64,000 nt of DNA from Bordetella genomosp. 4 (GCF_002261185.1 NZ_NEVQ01000008.1:124001-188000); one strand, 5' to 3'. Counted from the stretch's first letter, positions 53,639-63,993 are shown. A program made the numbers and translations. The notes: generated by a model not told the origin, from the sequence alone.

Positions 53639-54961
53639 TTACAGCGCGGCAGCTTGCTGTGCCAGTTTGACCGCTTGCTCGTAGTTGGCCTTGGCCTTGC
53701 CGCTCCATTCGCCTTCGAGCTGAGTGATCTGCTTATTGGTCGAGGCGTCTTTCTTGTCTCGAGTAAAGACTTTCAAGAACTCCGGATCTGCCGCTGTCTT
53801 GGGATCGATCAATGGCGACCATGCCAGCTTGCGGGCCTGGTCCAGCAATTCAGCAGCCTGGCCTGTTTTGGCCTTGTCGCCGAGTTTTTGCTCGGCTTCG
53901 TAAATGGCTTTGGTGGCGGCCTGCAGATCGCTCAAGCGGAATGTAATGGTCTGATCGAACAGGGCTTGGACGACGTAATAACGCGTCTGCGACAGTTCGG
54001 CGTCGAAATGCACCTTGCTGCGCTGGGCGATTTCGGCAGGGTCAGGATAGCCCTGCGGAATTTTTCCGGCCAAATCCTTGTAGGGCAATACCGGCAGCCG
54101 CGAAATCTTCGGCTCCAGCAGCAGCTCCTGTCCCGCTTTACTGAGCGTGAATGCGATGAATTTCTTGCCTTCCTCGGTATTCTTGGCGCCCGCGATCAGC
54201 GCAATGTTGGCGGGGACGACCGAGGTTTCAGATGGATAGACGAACTCGACCGGAAACTTGGAATATTTGCTGGACAGTCCAAAGAAATCGATGACCGGGC
54301 CTGCGCCGAATTGACCGTTGTTCACCCCATCGGGAACACCAAACGATCGCTCCGTCATTTGGCTGGCATTACCCGACATGCGTAGCAGCGTTTGCCATCC
54401 ATCGGCCCAGCCTTCGCCTTGCAGAATGGTCTCGACGGTCAAGTGCATGGTCCCCGAGCGTGAGGGCGCGGTCATGCCCAGATGGCCAAACCATTGCGGC
54501 GCCAGCAGGTCTTTCCATTCGACTGGAGGCGTCAGCTTGTGGGCTTTGATGTACCGGGTGTTGTACATGATGCCGTAGCCGGCCAGAGCCTGGCCCATGT
54601 ACAAGCCGCCCGGATCGTTGATGGGATAGCTGCCGATTTTGTCCGGGACCTCGGCATTGGCGGCGTCGGGCGCCGGGCTCAGCAGTTTTTCGCGGCCCAG
54701 CACTTCAAAGGCGTCAGGCGCGCTCGCCCAGAATACCTCGGGCCGTTGGCCTGCCGGCGTCTCGCGTACGTAAGCAATGCCCGACACCGTGTTTTTATTC
54801 AGGATTTCCAGCGTGATGCCGGGGTTGGCTTTTTCGAATGCAGATTTATACGCCTGGGTCAGGTCCTTCGGGAAAGACGTGATGACCGTGACGGTACCGG
54901 CTAGCACGGGGGCGCAGGCAGCCAGCAGGGCTGACGCGAGGACAGTGCGCATGAGGGGCAT
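53639..54961 (-). CDS. ABC transporter substrate-binding protein (AfuA/FbpA/PhnS-like)
   Basis: 440 residues. Signal peptide MRTVLASALLAACAPVLAG, then a type II binding-protein fold: VTVITSFPKDLTQAYKSAFE, GQRPEVFWASAPDAFEVL, YGIMYNTRYIKAHKL, IALIAGAKNTEEGKKFIAF. Ferric-binding FbpA proteins have paired tyrosines near the C-terminus; only a single QTRYYVVQ pair is evident in the expected half, so iron is not assured, and organophosphonates or other small anions are alternatives. The ATG at 54961 follows GGAGACAAATC and is preferred to 55015. First gene of the operon receptor-permease-ATPase-LysR-phosphatase. No terminator was found between 54962 and 55229. Confidence 0.9.
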   Translation of the reverse strand: MPLMRTVLASALLAACAPVLAGTVTVITSFPKDLTQAYKSAFEKANPGITLEILNKNTVSGIAYVRETPAGQRPEVFWASAPDAFEVLGREKLLSPAPDAANAEVPDKIGSYPINDPGGLYMGQALAGYGIMYNTRYIKAHKLTPPVEWKDLLAPQWFGHLGMTAPSRSGTMHLTVETILQGEGWADGWQTLLRMSGNASQMTERSFGVPDGVNNGQFGAGPVIDFFGLSSKYSKFPVEFVYPSETSVVPANIALIAGAKNTEEGKKFIAFTLSKAGQELLLEPKISRLPVLPYKDLAGKIPQGYPDPAEIAQRSKVHFDAELSQTRYYVVQALFDQTITFRLSDLQAATKAIYEAEQKLGDKAKTGQAAELLDQARKLAWSPLIDPKTAADPEFLKVFTRDKKDASTNKQITQLEGEWSGKAKANYEQAVKLAQQAAAL

Positions 54962-55229
54962 GATTTGTCTCCGTTGTGTTTTGAAATTGTTGGGACAAGG
55001 TAGCGACGCAGGCACCTAGCGTCCAATCACAAATTTTGATGCGGCCCATTAGTCAGCGCGGTTTGCTGCGATGCACGTGAAGGTGTGCCGGTCAGTCGAT
55101 AGCGGGCCTATTGAGGCGATATGACCAGTGTCTGTCCCGTTCACGGGCTTAACCGGATTGCCGGCAAACGCGCTGGCCCCTACACTTCGCCCGCCGATTA
55201 ATTATTCCTGTCTGGATACAGGGGATTTC

Positions 55230-56552
55230 ATGCCCAATTCTTATTTTCCGCGTTGGAAACTGGCCGATGACTCCGTGCCTGGCGCTGTCATCGCGCCGGA
55301 TGAGCGTCTGTCCGGCCCTAAAAACATTGCCATGGGCGCTCAACACGTGGTGGCCATGTTCGGCTCGACCGTACTGGCGCCGCTGATCATGGGCTTTGAT
55401 CCCAACGTTGCCATTTTGATGTCGGGAATCGGCACGCTGATCTTTTTCCTGTTTGTGGGCGGCAGGGTGCCGAGCTATCTCGGATCCAGCTTTGCTTTTA
55501 TTGGTGGCGTGGTGGCCGTCACGGGGTATGCCGGCTCGGGCCCGAACGCCAATATAGGCGTGGCGCTGGGTGCGATCATTGCATGCGGCCTGGCCTATAC
55601 CGTGATTGGGATCATTGTGGCCGCAGCCAATGCGCGCGGCGATGGCGGCGCCGCCTGGATCGAGCGTTTGATGCCTCCGGTCGTGACGGGCGCGGTGGTA
55701 GCCGTGATCGGACTGAACCTGGCGCCTATCGCAGCCAAGGGCGCGATGGGCAGTTCGGGGTTTGAAACGGGGATGGCGATTGTGACTGTGCTGTGCGTGG
55801 GCGGGATTGCGGTCTATACGCGCGGCACGATTCAGCGTTTATTGATTCTGGTGGGGCTGCTCTTGGCGTGCGTGATCTATGCGGTGTGCGCCAATGGCCT
55901 GGGGCTGGGCAAGCCTATCGATTTTTCGGGCGTTGCTGCGGCAGCGTGGTTCGGCTTGCCTCATTTCACTGCGCCCGTCTTCAAGGCCGACGCCATGGGC
56001 CTGATCGTGCCGGTCGCAATCATCCTGGTGGCCGAGAACCTGGGGCATATCAAGGCCGTCAGCGCCATGACGGGCCAGAATCTGGACCGTTATATGGGGC
56101 GCGCCTTCATTGGAGATGGGGTGGCCACGATGGTGTCTGGCGCAGTCGGGGGCACGGGGGTGACCACCTATGCCGAAAACATCGGCGTGATGGCCGTGAC
56201 GCGCATCTATTCGACGCTGGTATTCGTAGTGGCGGCGGTGATTGCGATCCTGCTGGGGTTCTCGCCTAAATTCGGCGCACTGATTCAGACGATTCCGGGC
56301 CCTGTGCTGGGCGGTATGTCCGTGGTGGTATTCGGGCTGATTGCCGTTGCGGGCGCGCGGATCTGGGTGGTGAACCAGGTCGATTTCAGCGATAACCGTA
56401 ATCTGATCGTGGCTGCCGTGACCTTGGTGTTGGGGGCGGGCGATTTCACGATAAAACTCGGGGATTTCACGCTGGGGGGAATCGGCACCGCTACGTTCGG
56501 CGCGATCATTTTGTACGCTTTGTTGCAACGCAGTGGCCGTCAGTTGGTGTAA
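55230..56552 (+). CDS. Uracil/xanthine permease (NCS2 family)
   Basis: 440 residues with about 12-14 hydrophobic segments. Nucleobase:cation symporter-2 marks: GAQHVVAMFGSTVLAPLIMG, SYLGSSFAFIGG, LVAENLGHIKAVSAMTGQNL (catalytic glutamate region), and GGTGVTTYAENIGVMAVTRI. The closest familiar relative is UraA-type uracil permease. The ATG at 55230 has AGGGG upstream; the frame's earlier ATG at 55128 adds an unrelated lead. It is divergent from the ABC operon. With carAB nearby a pyrimidine salvage role is a natural guess, but substrate is not proven. Confidence 0.92.
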   Translation: MPNSYFPRWKLADDSVPGAVIAPDERLSGPKNIAMGAQHVVAMFGSTVLAPLIMGFDPNVAILMSGIGTLIFFLFVGGRVPSYLGSSFAFIGGVVAVTGYAGSGPNANIGVALGAIIACGLAYTVIGIIVAAANARGDGGAAWIERLMPPVVTGAVVAVIGLNLAPIAAKGAMGSSGFETGMAIVTVLCVGGIAVYTRGTIQRLLILVGLLLACVIYAVCANGLGLGKPIDFSGVAAAAWFGLPHFTAPVFKADAMGLIVPVAIILVAENLGHIKAVSAMTGQNLDRYMGRAFIGDGVATMVSGAVGGTGVTTYAENIGVMAVTRIYSTLVFVVAAVIAILLGFSPKFGALIQTIPGPVLGGMSVVVFGLIAVAGARIWVVNQVDFSDNRNLIVAAVTLVLGAGDFTIKLGDFTLGGIGTATFGAIILYALLQRSGRQLV

Positions 56553-56648
56553 ATCCGGATACGCTTCTCGCGGTGGACTGCCTGGAATGACGGGTTCCTG
56601 AACGGCTTGCAATTCTGGCGGATTTTGACCACAATGATGTCTTGCTTG

Positions 56649-56682
56649 CCCCGGTTCCAAATCCGAGCCGGGGTTTTGTTTT
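56649..56682 (+). terminator. Terminator downstream of the permease
   Basis: CCCCGG (56649-56654) and CCGGGG (56668-56673), followed by TTTTGTTTT. Lies 97 bp after the permease stop in the 343-bp gap before greA. Confidence 0.7.
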
Positions 56683-56849
56683 GGTCGCCGGCATACGTAG
56701 TTATGCCTATGGGCTGACCGGGACGAAAGGCCAGGAACCCTACTAATAATCGGGCCCGATATCGTTCCTGCCTGTTCGATCTTTAGTTTGTATCATTGAC
56801 TTGTCCCGCCATCCTGGCGCAGGTCCTTAGTCTGATTGCTTTTTTACCG

Positions 56850-56872
56850 AAACGCTCCCATTCGGGGCGTTT
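56850..56872 (+). promoter_or_regulatory. Hairpin with T-run in the greA leader
   Basis: AAACGCTCC (56850-56858), loop CATTC, GGGGCGTTT (56864-56872) with one G-T pair, then a further T. It ends 23 bp before the greA ATG and looks like an attenuator. In E. coli the greA leader is terminated early to give GraL; a similar arrangement here is inference. Confidence 0.5.
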
Positions 56873-56895
56873 TCTACTTTTTGTTGGGAAACGAC

Positions 56896-57372
56896 ATGTC
56901 TGCCATTCCTCTGACCGCGCGCGGAGCCGAGCGTTTGCAAGCCGAATTGCACAGGCTGAAAACCATTGAGCGCCCCTCCGTGATCAATGCTATTGCCGAG
57001 GCCCGTGCCCAGGGCGATCTGTCGGAAAATGCCGAGTACGATGCCGCGCGCGAGCGCCAGGGCTTTATCGAAGGCCGCATCGCCGAGCTCGAAGGCACGC
57101 TTTCCAATGCGCATGTGATTGACCCGGCTGCCTTGAACGCAGAAGGTCGCGCCGTATTCGGTGCTACGGTGGATATCGAGGATCTGGATTCGGGCGATCG
57201 CCTGTCTTATCAGATCGTGGGGGACTTGGAGGCTGACATCAAGTCCAACTTGATTTCGGTGTCCAGTCCGGTCGCCCGTGCCTTGATCGGCAAATCCGAA
57301 GGCGACGTCGTCGAGGTAAAAGCCCCCTCGGGTATTCGCGAATACGAAGTCCTGAGCGTGCGCTACGTGTAA
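56896..57372 (+). CDS. greA: Transcription elongation factor GreA
   Basis: 158 residues, full length. It enters the RNA polymerase secondary channel and stimulates transcript cleavage in backtracked complexes. N-terminal coiled coil with LTARGAERLQAELHRLKTIE, acidic tip region ARAQGDLSENAEYDAARERQ (the catalytic Asp/Glu pair), and FKBP-like C-terminal domain with VSSPVARALIGKSEGD. The start at 56896 gives the family length; the upstream part of the frame overlaps the leader hairpin. Confidence 0.97.
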   Translation: MSAIPLTARGAERLQAELHRLKTIERPSVINAIAEARAQGDLSENAEYDAARERQGFIEGRIAELEGTLSNAHVIDPAALNAEGRAVFGATVDIEDLDSGDRLSYQIVGDLEADIKSNLISVSSPVARALIGKSEGDVVEVKAPSGIREYEVLSVRYV

Positions 57373-57465
57373 TGTGATGAATATACGCCCCAAGCGACGC
57401 CAGCCCGGCGGGTATTGGCGTTGGATTGGGGCTGGCCTGTTGCCAGGCCAGCTTGTTTCACTGTT

Positions 57466-58080
57466 TTATCTCTTGGTGGTCTTGCGGCCAGCCGAGGCAC
57501 GCACACCGCTGCGGGCGCCAGCCCGCAGGCTGAGCGCGCTGCCCGCGCGACGCGGGATGCCGTGCGATGCGGTGCTGGGCTTTTTCTTGGTCGTCGGACG
57601 CATCGGACGGCCAGCACTATTGAGATCATCGCGTCCGAAAAAGGACTTCTTGGCCGGCGCTTCCGGGGTGGCTCGTTTGCGAGCAGCCGTCGGGCGCGAT
57701 TTGGACAGGGTCTTGCCCTCGGCAGCCATTTTCTTGGGTGTATGAGGCTCGGAGGGCTTGCGGCGGGCGGGCGTGCCTTCTGCCGGCGCAGAGGCTACAT
57801 TACCGGGCAGCGGACGGAACAAGATCAATATCTTGCCCAAATGATGCACGGCTGCGCACGACAGCGTGTCGCAAATGCTCGCCAGCATGGCCTCGCGTTC
57901 ATCGCGGTCGGCGCCGCCTGCGCGGACCTTGATCAGCCCATGGGACGTCAAGGCGCGGTCGATTTCTTTCAAGACCGCGTCGGTCAGCCCGTTGTCTCCG
58001 ATCAGGACGACCGGATTGAGGGGATGGGCGGCCGAGCGCAAGTCGCTGCGCTCGCGTGAGGTGAGTTCTAATATAGGCAT
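57466..58080 (-). CDS. yhbY: YhbY family RNA-binding protein with long basic tail
   Basis: 204 residues. Residues 1-97 are a CRM (YhbY) domain that associates with the pre-50S ribosome: [49 protein letters not shown]. coli YhbY stops there at ~97 residues; here a ~105-residue Lys/Arg/Pro/Ala tail follows ([16 protein letters not shown] and the like), probably disordered RNA-binding. The start at 58080 gives the conserved MPILELT beginning. It is divergent from rlmE (18 bp), a conserved arrangement between greA and ftsH in this group. Confidence 0.93.
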   Translation of the reverse strand: MPILELTSRERSDLRSAAHPLNPVVLIGDNGLTDAVLKEIDRALTSHGLIKVRAGGADRDEREAMLASICDTLSCAAVHHLGKILILFRPLPGNVASAPAEGTPARRKPSEPHTPKKMAAEGKTLSKSRPTAARKRATPEAPAKKSFFGRDDLNSAGRPMRPTTKKKPSTASHGIPRRAGSALSLRAGARSGVRASAGRKTTKR

Positions 58081-58098
58081 GCGTGGAATTGTACGGTA

Positions 58099-58734
58099 AT
58101 GGCCAAAAAGAAATTCTCTAAAGACTGGATCCACCAGCACATCAACGACCCTTATGTGAAGATGGCGCAACAAAAGGGCTATCGGGCGCGTGCTGCGTTC
58201 AAATTGATCGAGATCCTCGACGCCGAAAAACTGATGCGCCGGGGCAACATCGTGGTCGATCTTGGCTCGGCGCCAGGCAGCTGGTCACAGGTGGCGCGAG
58301 AGCGTCTGGCCGGCCCGGGGGGCGCGGTCGATGGCCGTATTATCGCGCTGGATCTCCTACCCATGGAGCCTGTCGCGGGCGTCGAATTCATCCAGGGTGA
58401 TTTTCGCGATGACGACGTTTTGCAACAGTTGCAAGAATTAGTGGGCGGCCAGCCGGTAGACCTTGTTATTTCGGACATGGCCCCCAACTTGTCGGGAGTT
58501 GGTGTCGCCGATTCGGCTCGCATTCAGCATGTTTGCGATCTGGCGCTGGAATTTGCCTGCAACCACCTCAAGCCCGACGGCGCGCTGATCGTCAAGGCTT
58601 TTCACGGCAGCGGTTTTTCGCAGATCGTGCAAAGCTTCAAACAGCGCTTCAAGCGAGTGGTGGAGCGCAAGCCCAAAGCCTCCCGGGACAAGTCCTCGGA
58701 GACATTTCTGGTGGCGCGTGACCTGAAACTTTAG
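58099..58734 (+). CDS. rlmE: 23S rRNA 2'-O-methyltransferase RlmE (FtsJ)
   Basis: 211 residues, full length. It methylates U2552 (E. coli numbering) of the 23S A-loop using S-adenosylmethionine. SAM motif [19 protein letters not shown]; the catalytic K-D-K-E tetrad is seen in [33 protein letters not shown] and SSETFLVA. Divergent from yhbY, upstream of ftsH. In many bacteria rlmE and ftsH are one operon; here 148 bp with a promoter-like sequence separate them. Confidence 0.97.
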   Translation: MAKKKFSKDWIHQHINDPYVKMAQQKGYRARAAFKLIEILDAEKLMRRGNIVVDLGSAPGSWSQVARERLAGPGGAVDGRIIALDLLPMEPVAGVEFIQGDFRDDDVLQQLQELVGGQPVDLVISDMAPNLSGVGVADSARIQHVCDLALEFACNHLKPDGALIVKAFHGSGFSQIVQSFKQRFKRVVERKPKASRDKSSETFLVARDLKL

Positions 58735-58809
58735 GTTTTTTGACAATGATGTATCAGGCGCCTATCGGGCTTTCAGACGGAACCCCTCCCGACAGGGTAG
58801 AATGAACTA

Positions 58810-58838
58810 TTGACATACTTGTGACTGTGCCATATGCG
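58810..58838 (+). promoter_or_regulatory. Possible ftsH promoter
   Basis: TTGACA (58810-58815), a 17-bp spacer, TATGCG (58833-58838). A consensus -35 with a weak -10, 44 bp before the TTG start of ftsH. No clear sigma-32 heat-shock promoter was recognised. Confidence 0.4.
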
Positions 58839-58882
58839 CGGGGGCGCGGTCACCGGTCGGAATCAAAAGCAGGAGATCGACC

Positions 58883-60772
58883 TTGAACAACTCATTTTCT
58901 AAAGTCGCGGTCTGGATGGTGATCGCACTGGTCCTGTTCACGGTATTCAAACAGTTCGATGGGCGTGCGCAATCGCAAGACGGCGTGAGTTACACCCAGT
59001 TCATGGAGGATGCCAAGGCAGGCCGTATTCGCAAGGTAGACGTGCAGGCGGATGTCCTGTATGTCACGCCTGATACGGGCCGTTCGTACACCCTGACGTC
59101 GCCGGGCGACATCTGGATGGTGTCCGACCTGCTCAAATATGGCGTGGACGTCTCGGGCAAGGCCCGCGAGGAGCCGTCCCTGCTGATGAGCATCTTTGTT
59201 TCCTGGTTCCCGATGCTGTTGCTGATCGGGGTCTGGGTGTTTTTCATGCGACAGATGCAAGGCGGCGGCCGTGGCGGTGCGTTCAGCTTCGGCAAATCGC
59301 GTGCCCGTATGCTGGATGAAAACACCAACCAGATCACGTTTGCAGACGTTGCTGGCTGCGACGAGGCCAAAGAAGACGTACAGGAACTGGTCGATTTCCT
59401 GCGCGACCCCAGCAAATTCCAAAAGCTCGGCGGCCGTATCCCGCGCGGCGTGCTGATGGTGGGTTCACCCGGTACCGGTAAAACCCTGCTGGCCAAGGCC
59501 ATCGCCGGCGAAGCCAAAGTCCCGTTCTTCAGCATTTCGGGCTCGGATTTCGTTGAAATGTTTGTCGGCGTGGGTGCTGCCCGCGTGCGCGACATGTTCG
59601 AAAACGCGAAAAAGCAAGCACCTTGCATCATCTTCATCGACGAAATCGACGCCGTGGGCCGCCAGCGTGGCGCAGGCCTGGGCGGCGGTAACGACGAACG
59701 CGAGCAGACGCTGAACCAGATGCTGGTGGAAATGGACGGCTTTGAGTCGGGCCAGGGCGTGATCGTGATTGCCGCGACCAACCGTCCCGATGTGCTGGAC
59801 CCCGCTTTGCTGCGTCCGGGCCGTTTCGACCGCCAGGTCGTGGTGCCGCTGCCCGACATCCGTGGCCGCGAACAGATCCTGCGCGTGCATATGCGCAAGG
59901 TGCCGCTGTCGACCAACGTCGATGCCAGCATCCTGGCGCGTGGCACCCCGGGTTTCTCGGGCGCTGACCTGGCCAACCTGGTCAACGAGGCCGCCTTGTT
60001 CGCGGCGCGCCGTAATGGCCGCACCGTCGACATGACCGACTTCGAAAAGGCCAAAGACAAGATCATCATGGGCGCCGAGCGCCGCTCGATCGTCATGCCC
60101 GAAGAGGAACGCAAGAACACGGCGTACCACGAGTCCGGCCATGCCATCGTGGCGCGCATGCTGCCCAAGACCGATCCGGTGCACAAGGTCACCATCATCC
60201 CGCGCGGCCGCGCCCTGGGCGTGACGATGCAGTTGCCTGAAGGCGACCGCTACAGCATGGACAAGGAACGCCTGCTGAACACGATTGCTGTCCTGTTCGG
60301 TGGCCGTATCGCCGAAGAAATCTTCATGAACCAGATGACCACTGGCGCTTCGAATGACTTTGAGCGCGCCACCGCCATCGCCCGCGACATCGTCACCCGC
60401 TACGGGATGACGGACGAATTGGGCCCCATGGTTTATGCCGAAAACGAAGGCGAGGTGTTCCTGGGCCGCAGCGTGACCAAGACCACCCACATGTCCGAAG
60501 CCACCATGCAAAAGGTGGATTTCGAGATCCGCCGCATCATCGACGAGCAATACGGCGTGGCGCGCAAGATCCTGGAGGATCACCGCGATATGGTCGAGGC
60601 AATGACCAGTGCGCTGCTCGAATGGGAAACCATCGACGCGGATCAGATCGACGATATCACCTCGGGCCGTCCGCCGCGTCCGCCCAAGACGCCGCAAGGT
60701 CCGGCAGACAGCACCGATACGCCTCCCTCAGGGTTGGCGCCGGGTGGCAGTGGTACGCCAGCCGCGGTCTAA
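58883..60772 (+). CDS. ftsH: ATP-dependent zinc metalloprotease FtsH
   Basis: 629 residues; starts with TTG behind AGGAG. Membrane-anchored hexamer degrading LpxC, sigma-32 and misfolded membrane proteins. Two N-terminal helices ([30 protein letters not shown]) flank a periplasmic loop. AAA module: [20 protein letters not shown] (Walker A, ~193-201), [15 protein letters not shown] (Walker B), [19 protein letters not shown] (second region of homology). Zinc site HESGH at ~416. A Pro-rich end ([10 protein letters not shown]) follows. Neighbours folP and glmM keep the classic order. Confidence 0.98.
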   Translation: MNNSFSKVAVWMVIALVLFTVFKQFDGRAQSQDGVSYTQFMEDAKAGRIRKVDVQADVLYVTPDTGRSYTLTSPGDIWMVSDLLKYGVDVSGKAREEPSLLMSIFVSWFPMLLLIGVWVFFMRQMQGGGRGGAFSFGKSRARMLDENTNQITFADVAGCDEAKEDVQELVDFLRDPSKFQKLGGRIPRGVLMVGSPGTGKTLLAKAIAGEAKVPFFSISGSDFVEMFVGVGAARVRDMFENAKKQAPCIIFIDEIDAVGRQRGAGLGGGNDEREQTLNQMLVEMDGFESGQGVIVIAATNRPDVLDPALLRPGRFDRQVVVPLPDIRGREQILRVHMRKVPLSTNVDASILARGTPGFSGADLANLVNEAALFAARRNGRTVDMTDFEKAKDKIIMGAERRSIVMPEEERKNTAYHESGHAIVARMLPKTDPVHKVTIIPRGRALGVTMQLPEGDRYSMDKERLLNTIAVLFGGRIAEEIFMNQMTTGASNDFERATAIARDIVTRYGMTDELGPMVYAENEGEVFLGRSVTKTTHMSEATMQKVDFEIRRIIDEQYGVARKILEDHRDMVEAMTSALLEWETIDADQIDDITSGRPPRPPKTPQGPADSTDTPPSGLAPGGSGTPAAV

Positions 60773-60799
60773 GCTGCTTTAGAGTTTTTATCGTTTTAT

Positions 60800-61642
60800 A
60801 TGGCCAACACCTTTTTGTGCGGGCGCTTCGAGTTTGATCTCGAGCGCCCGCTCGTCATGGGCATTGTCAATATCACGCCCGACTCTTTTTCCGACGGTGG
60901 CCAGCATGCAGATACCGACTCTGCCGTGAGCCATGCGCGACGCTTGATTGACGAGGGCGCGCAGATTCTGGACCTGGGCGGCGAGTCCACACGGCCGGGG
61001 GCCGAACCTGTCTCGGCCCAGGACGAGCTGGCGCGTTTGCTGCCCGTCATCGAGGCGCTGCGCGACTGTGGTGTCCCGCTCTCCATCGATACCTTCAAGC
61101 CAGAGGTCATGCGTGCTGTGCTGGACGCAGGCGCTGACATGATCAACGATATCTACGGTTTTCGGCAGCCCGGGGCCATCGAAGCCGTGGCGCAGTCGCG
61201 CTGCGGACTATGCGTCATGCATATGAAAGGCGAGCCCGGCACGATGCAGCAGGCGCCGGAATATACCGATCTGCTGGGCGAGATCAGCGTGTTCCTGGGC
61301 GCTCGTGCTCAGCGTTTGCGTGCCGCGTGGGTCGATCCGCGTCGTATCGTCCTAGACCCGGGGTTCGGCTTTGGCAAGACGGCGGATCACAACTATCAAC
61401 TATTACGCAGGCTCTCCAGTCTGCGCGTATCCAGTTATCCATTACTGACGGGGTTGTCACGCAAAACCATGATTGGCGACGCCACCGGCAAGCCCGTGGC
61501 TGACCGCTTGGCCGGCAGTATTGCCGGTGCGCTGGCCTGCGTCGCGCGCGGATCCTCCATCGTGCGCGTGCACGATGTGGCTGAGACGGTAGATGCCCTG
61601 AAGGTCTGGTACGCATCTGAACAAGGAGCTATTCGAGCATGA
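60800..61642 (+). CDS. folP: Dihydropteroate synthase
   Basis: 280 residues, full length. It joins 4-aminobenzoate to hydroxymethyl-dihydropterin diphosphate in folate synthesis; the sulfonamide target. Marks: [15 protein letters not shown] (pterin/phosphate loop 1), [23 protein letters not shown]-type segment here [17 protein letters not shown]-type here MINDIYGF, and [11 protein letters not shown] near the end. The stop overlaps the glmM start (ATGA), so translation is coupled. Confidence 0.98.
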   Translation: MANTFLCGRFEFDLERPLVMGIVNITPDSFSDGGQHADTDSAVSHARRLIDEGAQILDLGGESTRPGAEPVSAQDELARLLPVIEALRDCGVPLSIDTFKPEVMRAVLDAGADMINDIYGFRQPGAIEAVAQSRCGLCVMHMKGEPGTMQQAPEYTDLLGEISVFLGARAQRLRAAWVDPRRIVLDPGFGFGKTADHNYQLLRRLSSLRVSSYPLLTGLSRKTMIGDATGKPVADRLAGSIAGALACVARGSSIVRVHDVAETVDALKVWYASEQGAIRA

Positions 61643-62982
61643 CAGAACGCAAGTATTTCGGAACTGACGGCGTGCGCGGCGAGGTCGGCGGCGAGGTTAT
61701 CAATGCAGCTTTCGCTTTGCGTCTAGGGTATGCGGCTGGACGGGTTCTGGCGCGCCAGTACAGCGTGCGCGGCCACGGCCGTCCCCAAGTGGTGATTGGC
61801 AAGGACACGCGCATTTCCGGTTACATGCTTGAATCGGCGCTCGAGGCGGGCTTGTCCGCTGCTGGTATCGACGTGTTGCTGGCCGGGCCGTTGCCAACGC
61901 CAGCCGTCGCATACCTGACCCGTACCTTCCGTCTGGCGGCCGGTATCGTGATCAGCGCGTCGCACAATCCTTATCAGGACAACGGCATCAAGTTTTTCTC
62001 GACACAGGGCATGAAATTGCCCGACGACGTTGAGTCTGAAATCGAAGCCGAGCTGGATGGACCCTTGGGTTGCCTGGGTTCTGAAGAGCTGGGCCGCGCC
62101 CGCCGGATGCAAGATGCGCAGGGCCGATATATCGAGTTTTGCAAAAGCACGTTTCCCAACGAACTGGATTTGAATGGCCTGAAGATCGTTGTCGATGCCG
62201 CGCATGGCGCTGCGTATAACGTCGCACCCCACGTATTTCGCGAGTTGGGCGCCGATGTGCATGCCATCGGCGTTTCGCCCGACGGGTTCAACATCAACAA
62301 AGGCGTGGGGGCTCTGCATCCTGAGTCGTTGGTGAAAGTCGTCCAGGCGCGTGGCGCGGACCTGGGCATTGCTCTGGATGGCGATGCCGACCGGCTCCAG
62401 ATGGTCGACGGGGAGGGCCGTATCTATAACGGTGACGAGTTGCTGTACGCCATCGTGCGTGAACGCATGATGCAAGGCCCGGTCGCTGGTGTCGTCGGTA
62501 CCTTGATGACCAACTATGGTTTCGAGCGGGAAATGCAACGCCTGGGCGTCGGATTCGAGCGCGCCAAAGTCGGCGATCGCTATGTGCTCGAGCAAATGCA
62601 GGCGCGCGGCTGGCTGTTCGGGGGCGAGAGTTCCGGGCACTTGTTGTGCCTGGATTGCCATACCACCGGCGACGGCATCATTGCAGCCTTGCAAGTGTTG
62701 ACGGCCTTGCGTCGCAGTGGCGAGAGCCTGGCGCAATGGCTGGGCGATTTGCGCATGTATCCGCAGAAAATGATCAACGTCGCCTGGACGCCGGGAACCG
62801 ACTGGAAATCGCATTCGGGCCTGGTGGCGGCAGCGCAAGCCGTCGAAGCCGAATTGGCTGGGCGTGGCCGTGTGCTGATTCGAGCGTCCGGTACCGAACC
62901 CAAATTGCGATTGATGGTCGAAGCAGAAGACGCTGCTTTGGCTGAAGCCAGCGCTGAAAAATTGGCGGCCAGTCTCAACTAA
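61639..62982 (+). CDS. glmM: Phosphoglucosamine mutase
   Basis: 447 residues, full length. It converts glucosamine 6-phosphate to glucosamine 1-phosphate for peptidoglycan and LPS. The phosphoserine loop is [20 protein letters not shown] (Ser108), the metal loop [13 protein letters not shown], the sugar-binding [10 protein letters not shown], and the phosphate-binding [16 protein letters not shown]. Translationally coupled to folP. Confidence 0.98.
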   Translation: MTERKYFGTDGVRGEVGGEVINAAFALRLGYAAGRVLARQYSVRGHGRPQVVIGKDTRISGYMLESALEAGLSAAGIDVLLAGPLPTPAVAYLTRTFRLAAGIVISASHNPYQDNGIKFFSTQGMKLPDDVESEIEAELDGPLGCLGSEELGRARRMQDAQGRYIEFCKSTFPNELDLNGLKIVVDAAHGAAYNVAPHVFRELGADVHAIGVSPDGFNINKGVGALHPESLVKVVQARGADLGIALDGDADRLQMVDGEGRIYNGDELLYAIVRERMMQGPVAGVVGTLMTNYGFEREMQRLGVGFERAKVGDRYVLEQMQARGWLFGGESSGHLLCLDCHTTGDGIIAALQVLTALRRSGESLAQWLGDLRMYPQKMINVAWTPGTDWKSHSGLVAAAQAVEAELAGRGRVLIRASGTEPKLRLMVEAEDAALAEASAEKLAASLN

Positions 62983-63006
62983 TTCAGCGCCATGGTTACT
63001 AAAGGA

Positions 63007-63036
63007 GGGCCGGGTCCTGATGGAGCCGGCCCTTTA
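63007..63036 (+). terminator. Terminator after glmM
   Basis: GGGCCGG (63007-63013) and CCGGCCC (63026-63032), then TTTATT. Moderate strength. Confidence 0.6.
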
Positions 63037-63118
63037 TTCGTCAAACGGTTTGTTTGATTTATTTTGACTTATATTGCTTTAATTCGAGACTTTTCGGATG
63101 GGCGTAAACTTCATGGTC

Positions 63119-63136
63119 ATGTCATATTTTTGTCAG
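63119..63136 (+). promoter_or_regulatory. Pho box upstream of olsB
   Basis: ATGTCAT, spacer ATTT, TTGTCAG: two 7-bp direct repeats 11 bp apart, closely matching the PhoB consensus CTGTCAT-N4-CTGTCAY, with the usual A/T spacer. It lies about 54 bp before the ATG, a suitable place for activation under phosphate starvation. Confidence 0.65.
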
Positions 63137-63189
63137 AAGCCTGACATATCCGGCCTCCACACTGTGCATACCTCAAGGAGTCCTGCGCA

Positions 63190-63993
63190 ATGCTCGAATT
63201 AGCACGTATCGATGCCCGGCGTGACAACGCCGAACCCTGGACGGGTTCTGCCTCGCACGTCTTGGTCGTGGGCTTGGCGAGCACGGCCGATGAGATCGAG
63301 CAGATCCAGCGCCTGCGGTACACCGTTTTTACCGAAGACATGGGGGCGGTGTTCCCCGACGCGCAGGATGGCATCGAGCAAGACCGCTTTGATCCTTGGT
63401 GCGAGCACTTGATGGTGCGAGAGCTCGATACGGGCAGGGTTGTGGGCACTTATCGCATCCTGACTCCGGAAAAGGCCCTCGCGGCGGGCGGTTATTATTC
63501 CGAGTCCGAATTTGATCTGTCCGGCCTTGGGGCACTGCGTGGCGAGTTGGTCGAAGTCGGCCGTTCTTGTACGCATGCCGCACACCGTAGCGGCGCTGCC
63601 ATCATGTTGTTGTGGTCCGGTCTGGCTGAGTTCATGCGGCGCGGCGGTTATCGCTATATGCTGGGATGTGCCAGTGTCAGCTTGCGCGATGACGGCGTGA
63701 CGGCTGCCGAGGTATGGCGCAATATCGCCAGTCACTTGAAAGATCCCGATGCCCCGCGCGTCAAGCCGTTGCATCGCTATCCTGTCGAGCTCTTGAACAG
63801 CACCTTGCCCGCGCGCGTTCCGCCGCTCATCAAGGGTTATATGAAGCTGGGAGCTCGTATCTGCGGCGAACCCGCATGGGACCCGGATTTCAACGCGGCG
63901 GATTTCCCGGTGCTGTTGGACATGACCCAGATGGACAGCCGTTACCGGCGCCATTTCGGGTTGGATCCCGCCCCGGTCGTCGAGGTGATTTGA
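63190..63993 (+). CDS. olsB: Ornithine-acyl-ACP N-acyltransferase OlsB-like
   Basis: 267 residues. GNAT-fold N-acyl amino acid synthase: EIEQIQRLRYTVFTEDMGAV, RVVGTYRILTPEKALAAGGY, ELVEVGRSCTHAAHRSGAAI, MLGCASVSL and LLNSTLPARVPPLIKGYMKL match OlsB, which makes lyso-ornithine lipid from ornithine and 3-hydroxyacyl-ACP in the inner membrane. CAAGGAG is 5-6 bp upstream. A start codon (63996) for another gene follows the stop by 2 bp, then the window ends; an olsA-type acyltransferase would be expected. The Pho box suggests phosphate control, known for ornithine lipids in several bacteria. Confidence 0.88.
   Translation: MLELARIDARRDNAEPWTGSASHVLVVGLASTADEIEQIQRLRYTVFTEDMGAVFPDAQDGIEQDRFDPWCEHLMVRELDTGRVVGTYRILTPEKALAAGGYYSESEFDLSGLGALRGELVEVGRSCTHAAHRSGAAIMLLWSGLAEFMRRGGYRYMLGCASVSLRDDGVTAAEVWRNIASHLKDPDAPRVKPLHRYPVELLNSTLPARVPPLIKGYMKLGARICGEPAWDPDFNAADFPVLLDMTQMDSRYRRHFGLDPAPVVEVI

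Noticed and set aside
53639-54961. Calling the receptor a ferric-binding protein FbpA.
   Set aside because: The gene order fits, but the iron-ligand tyrosines cannot be placed with certainty; phosphonate receptors share the fold and order.
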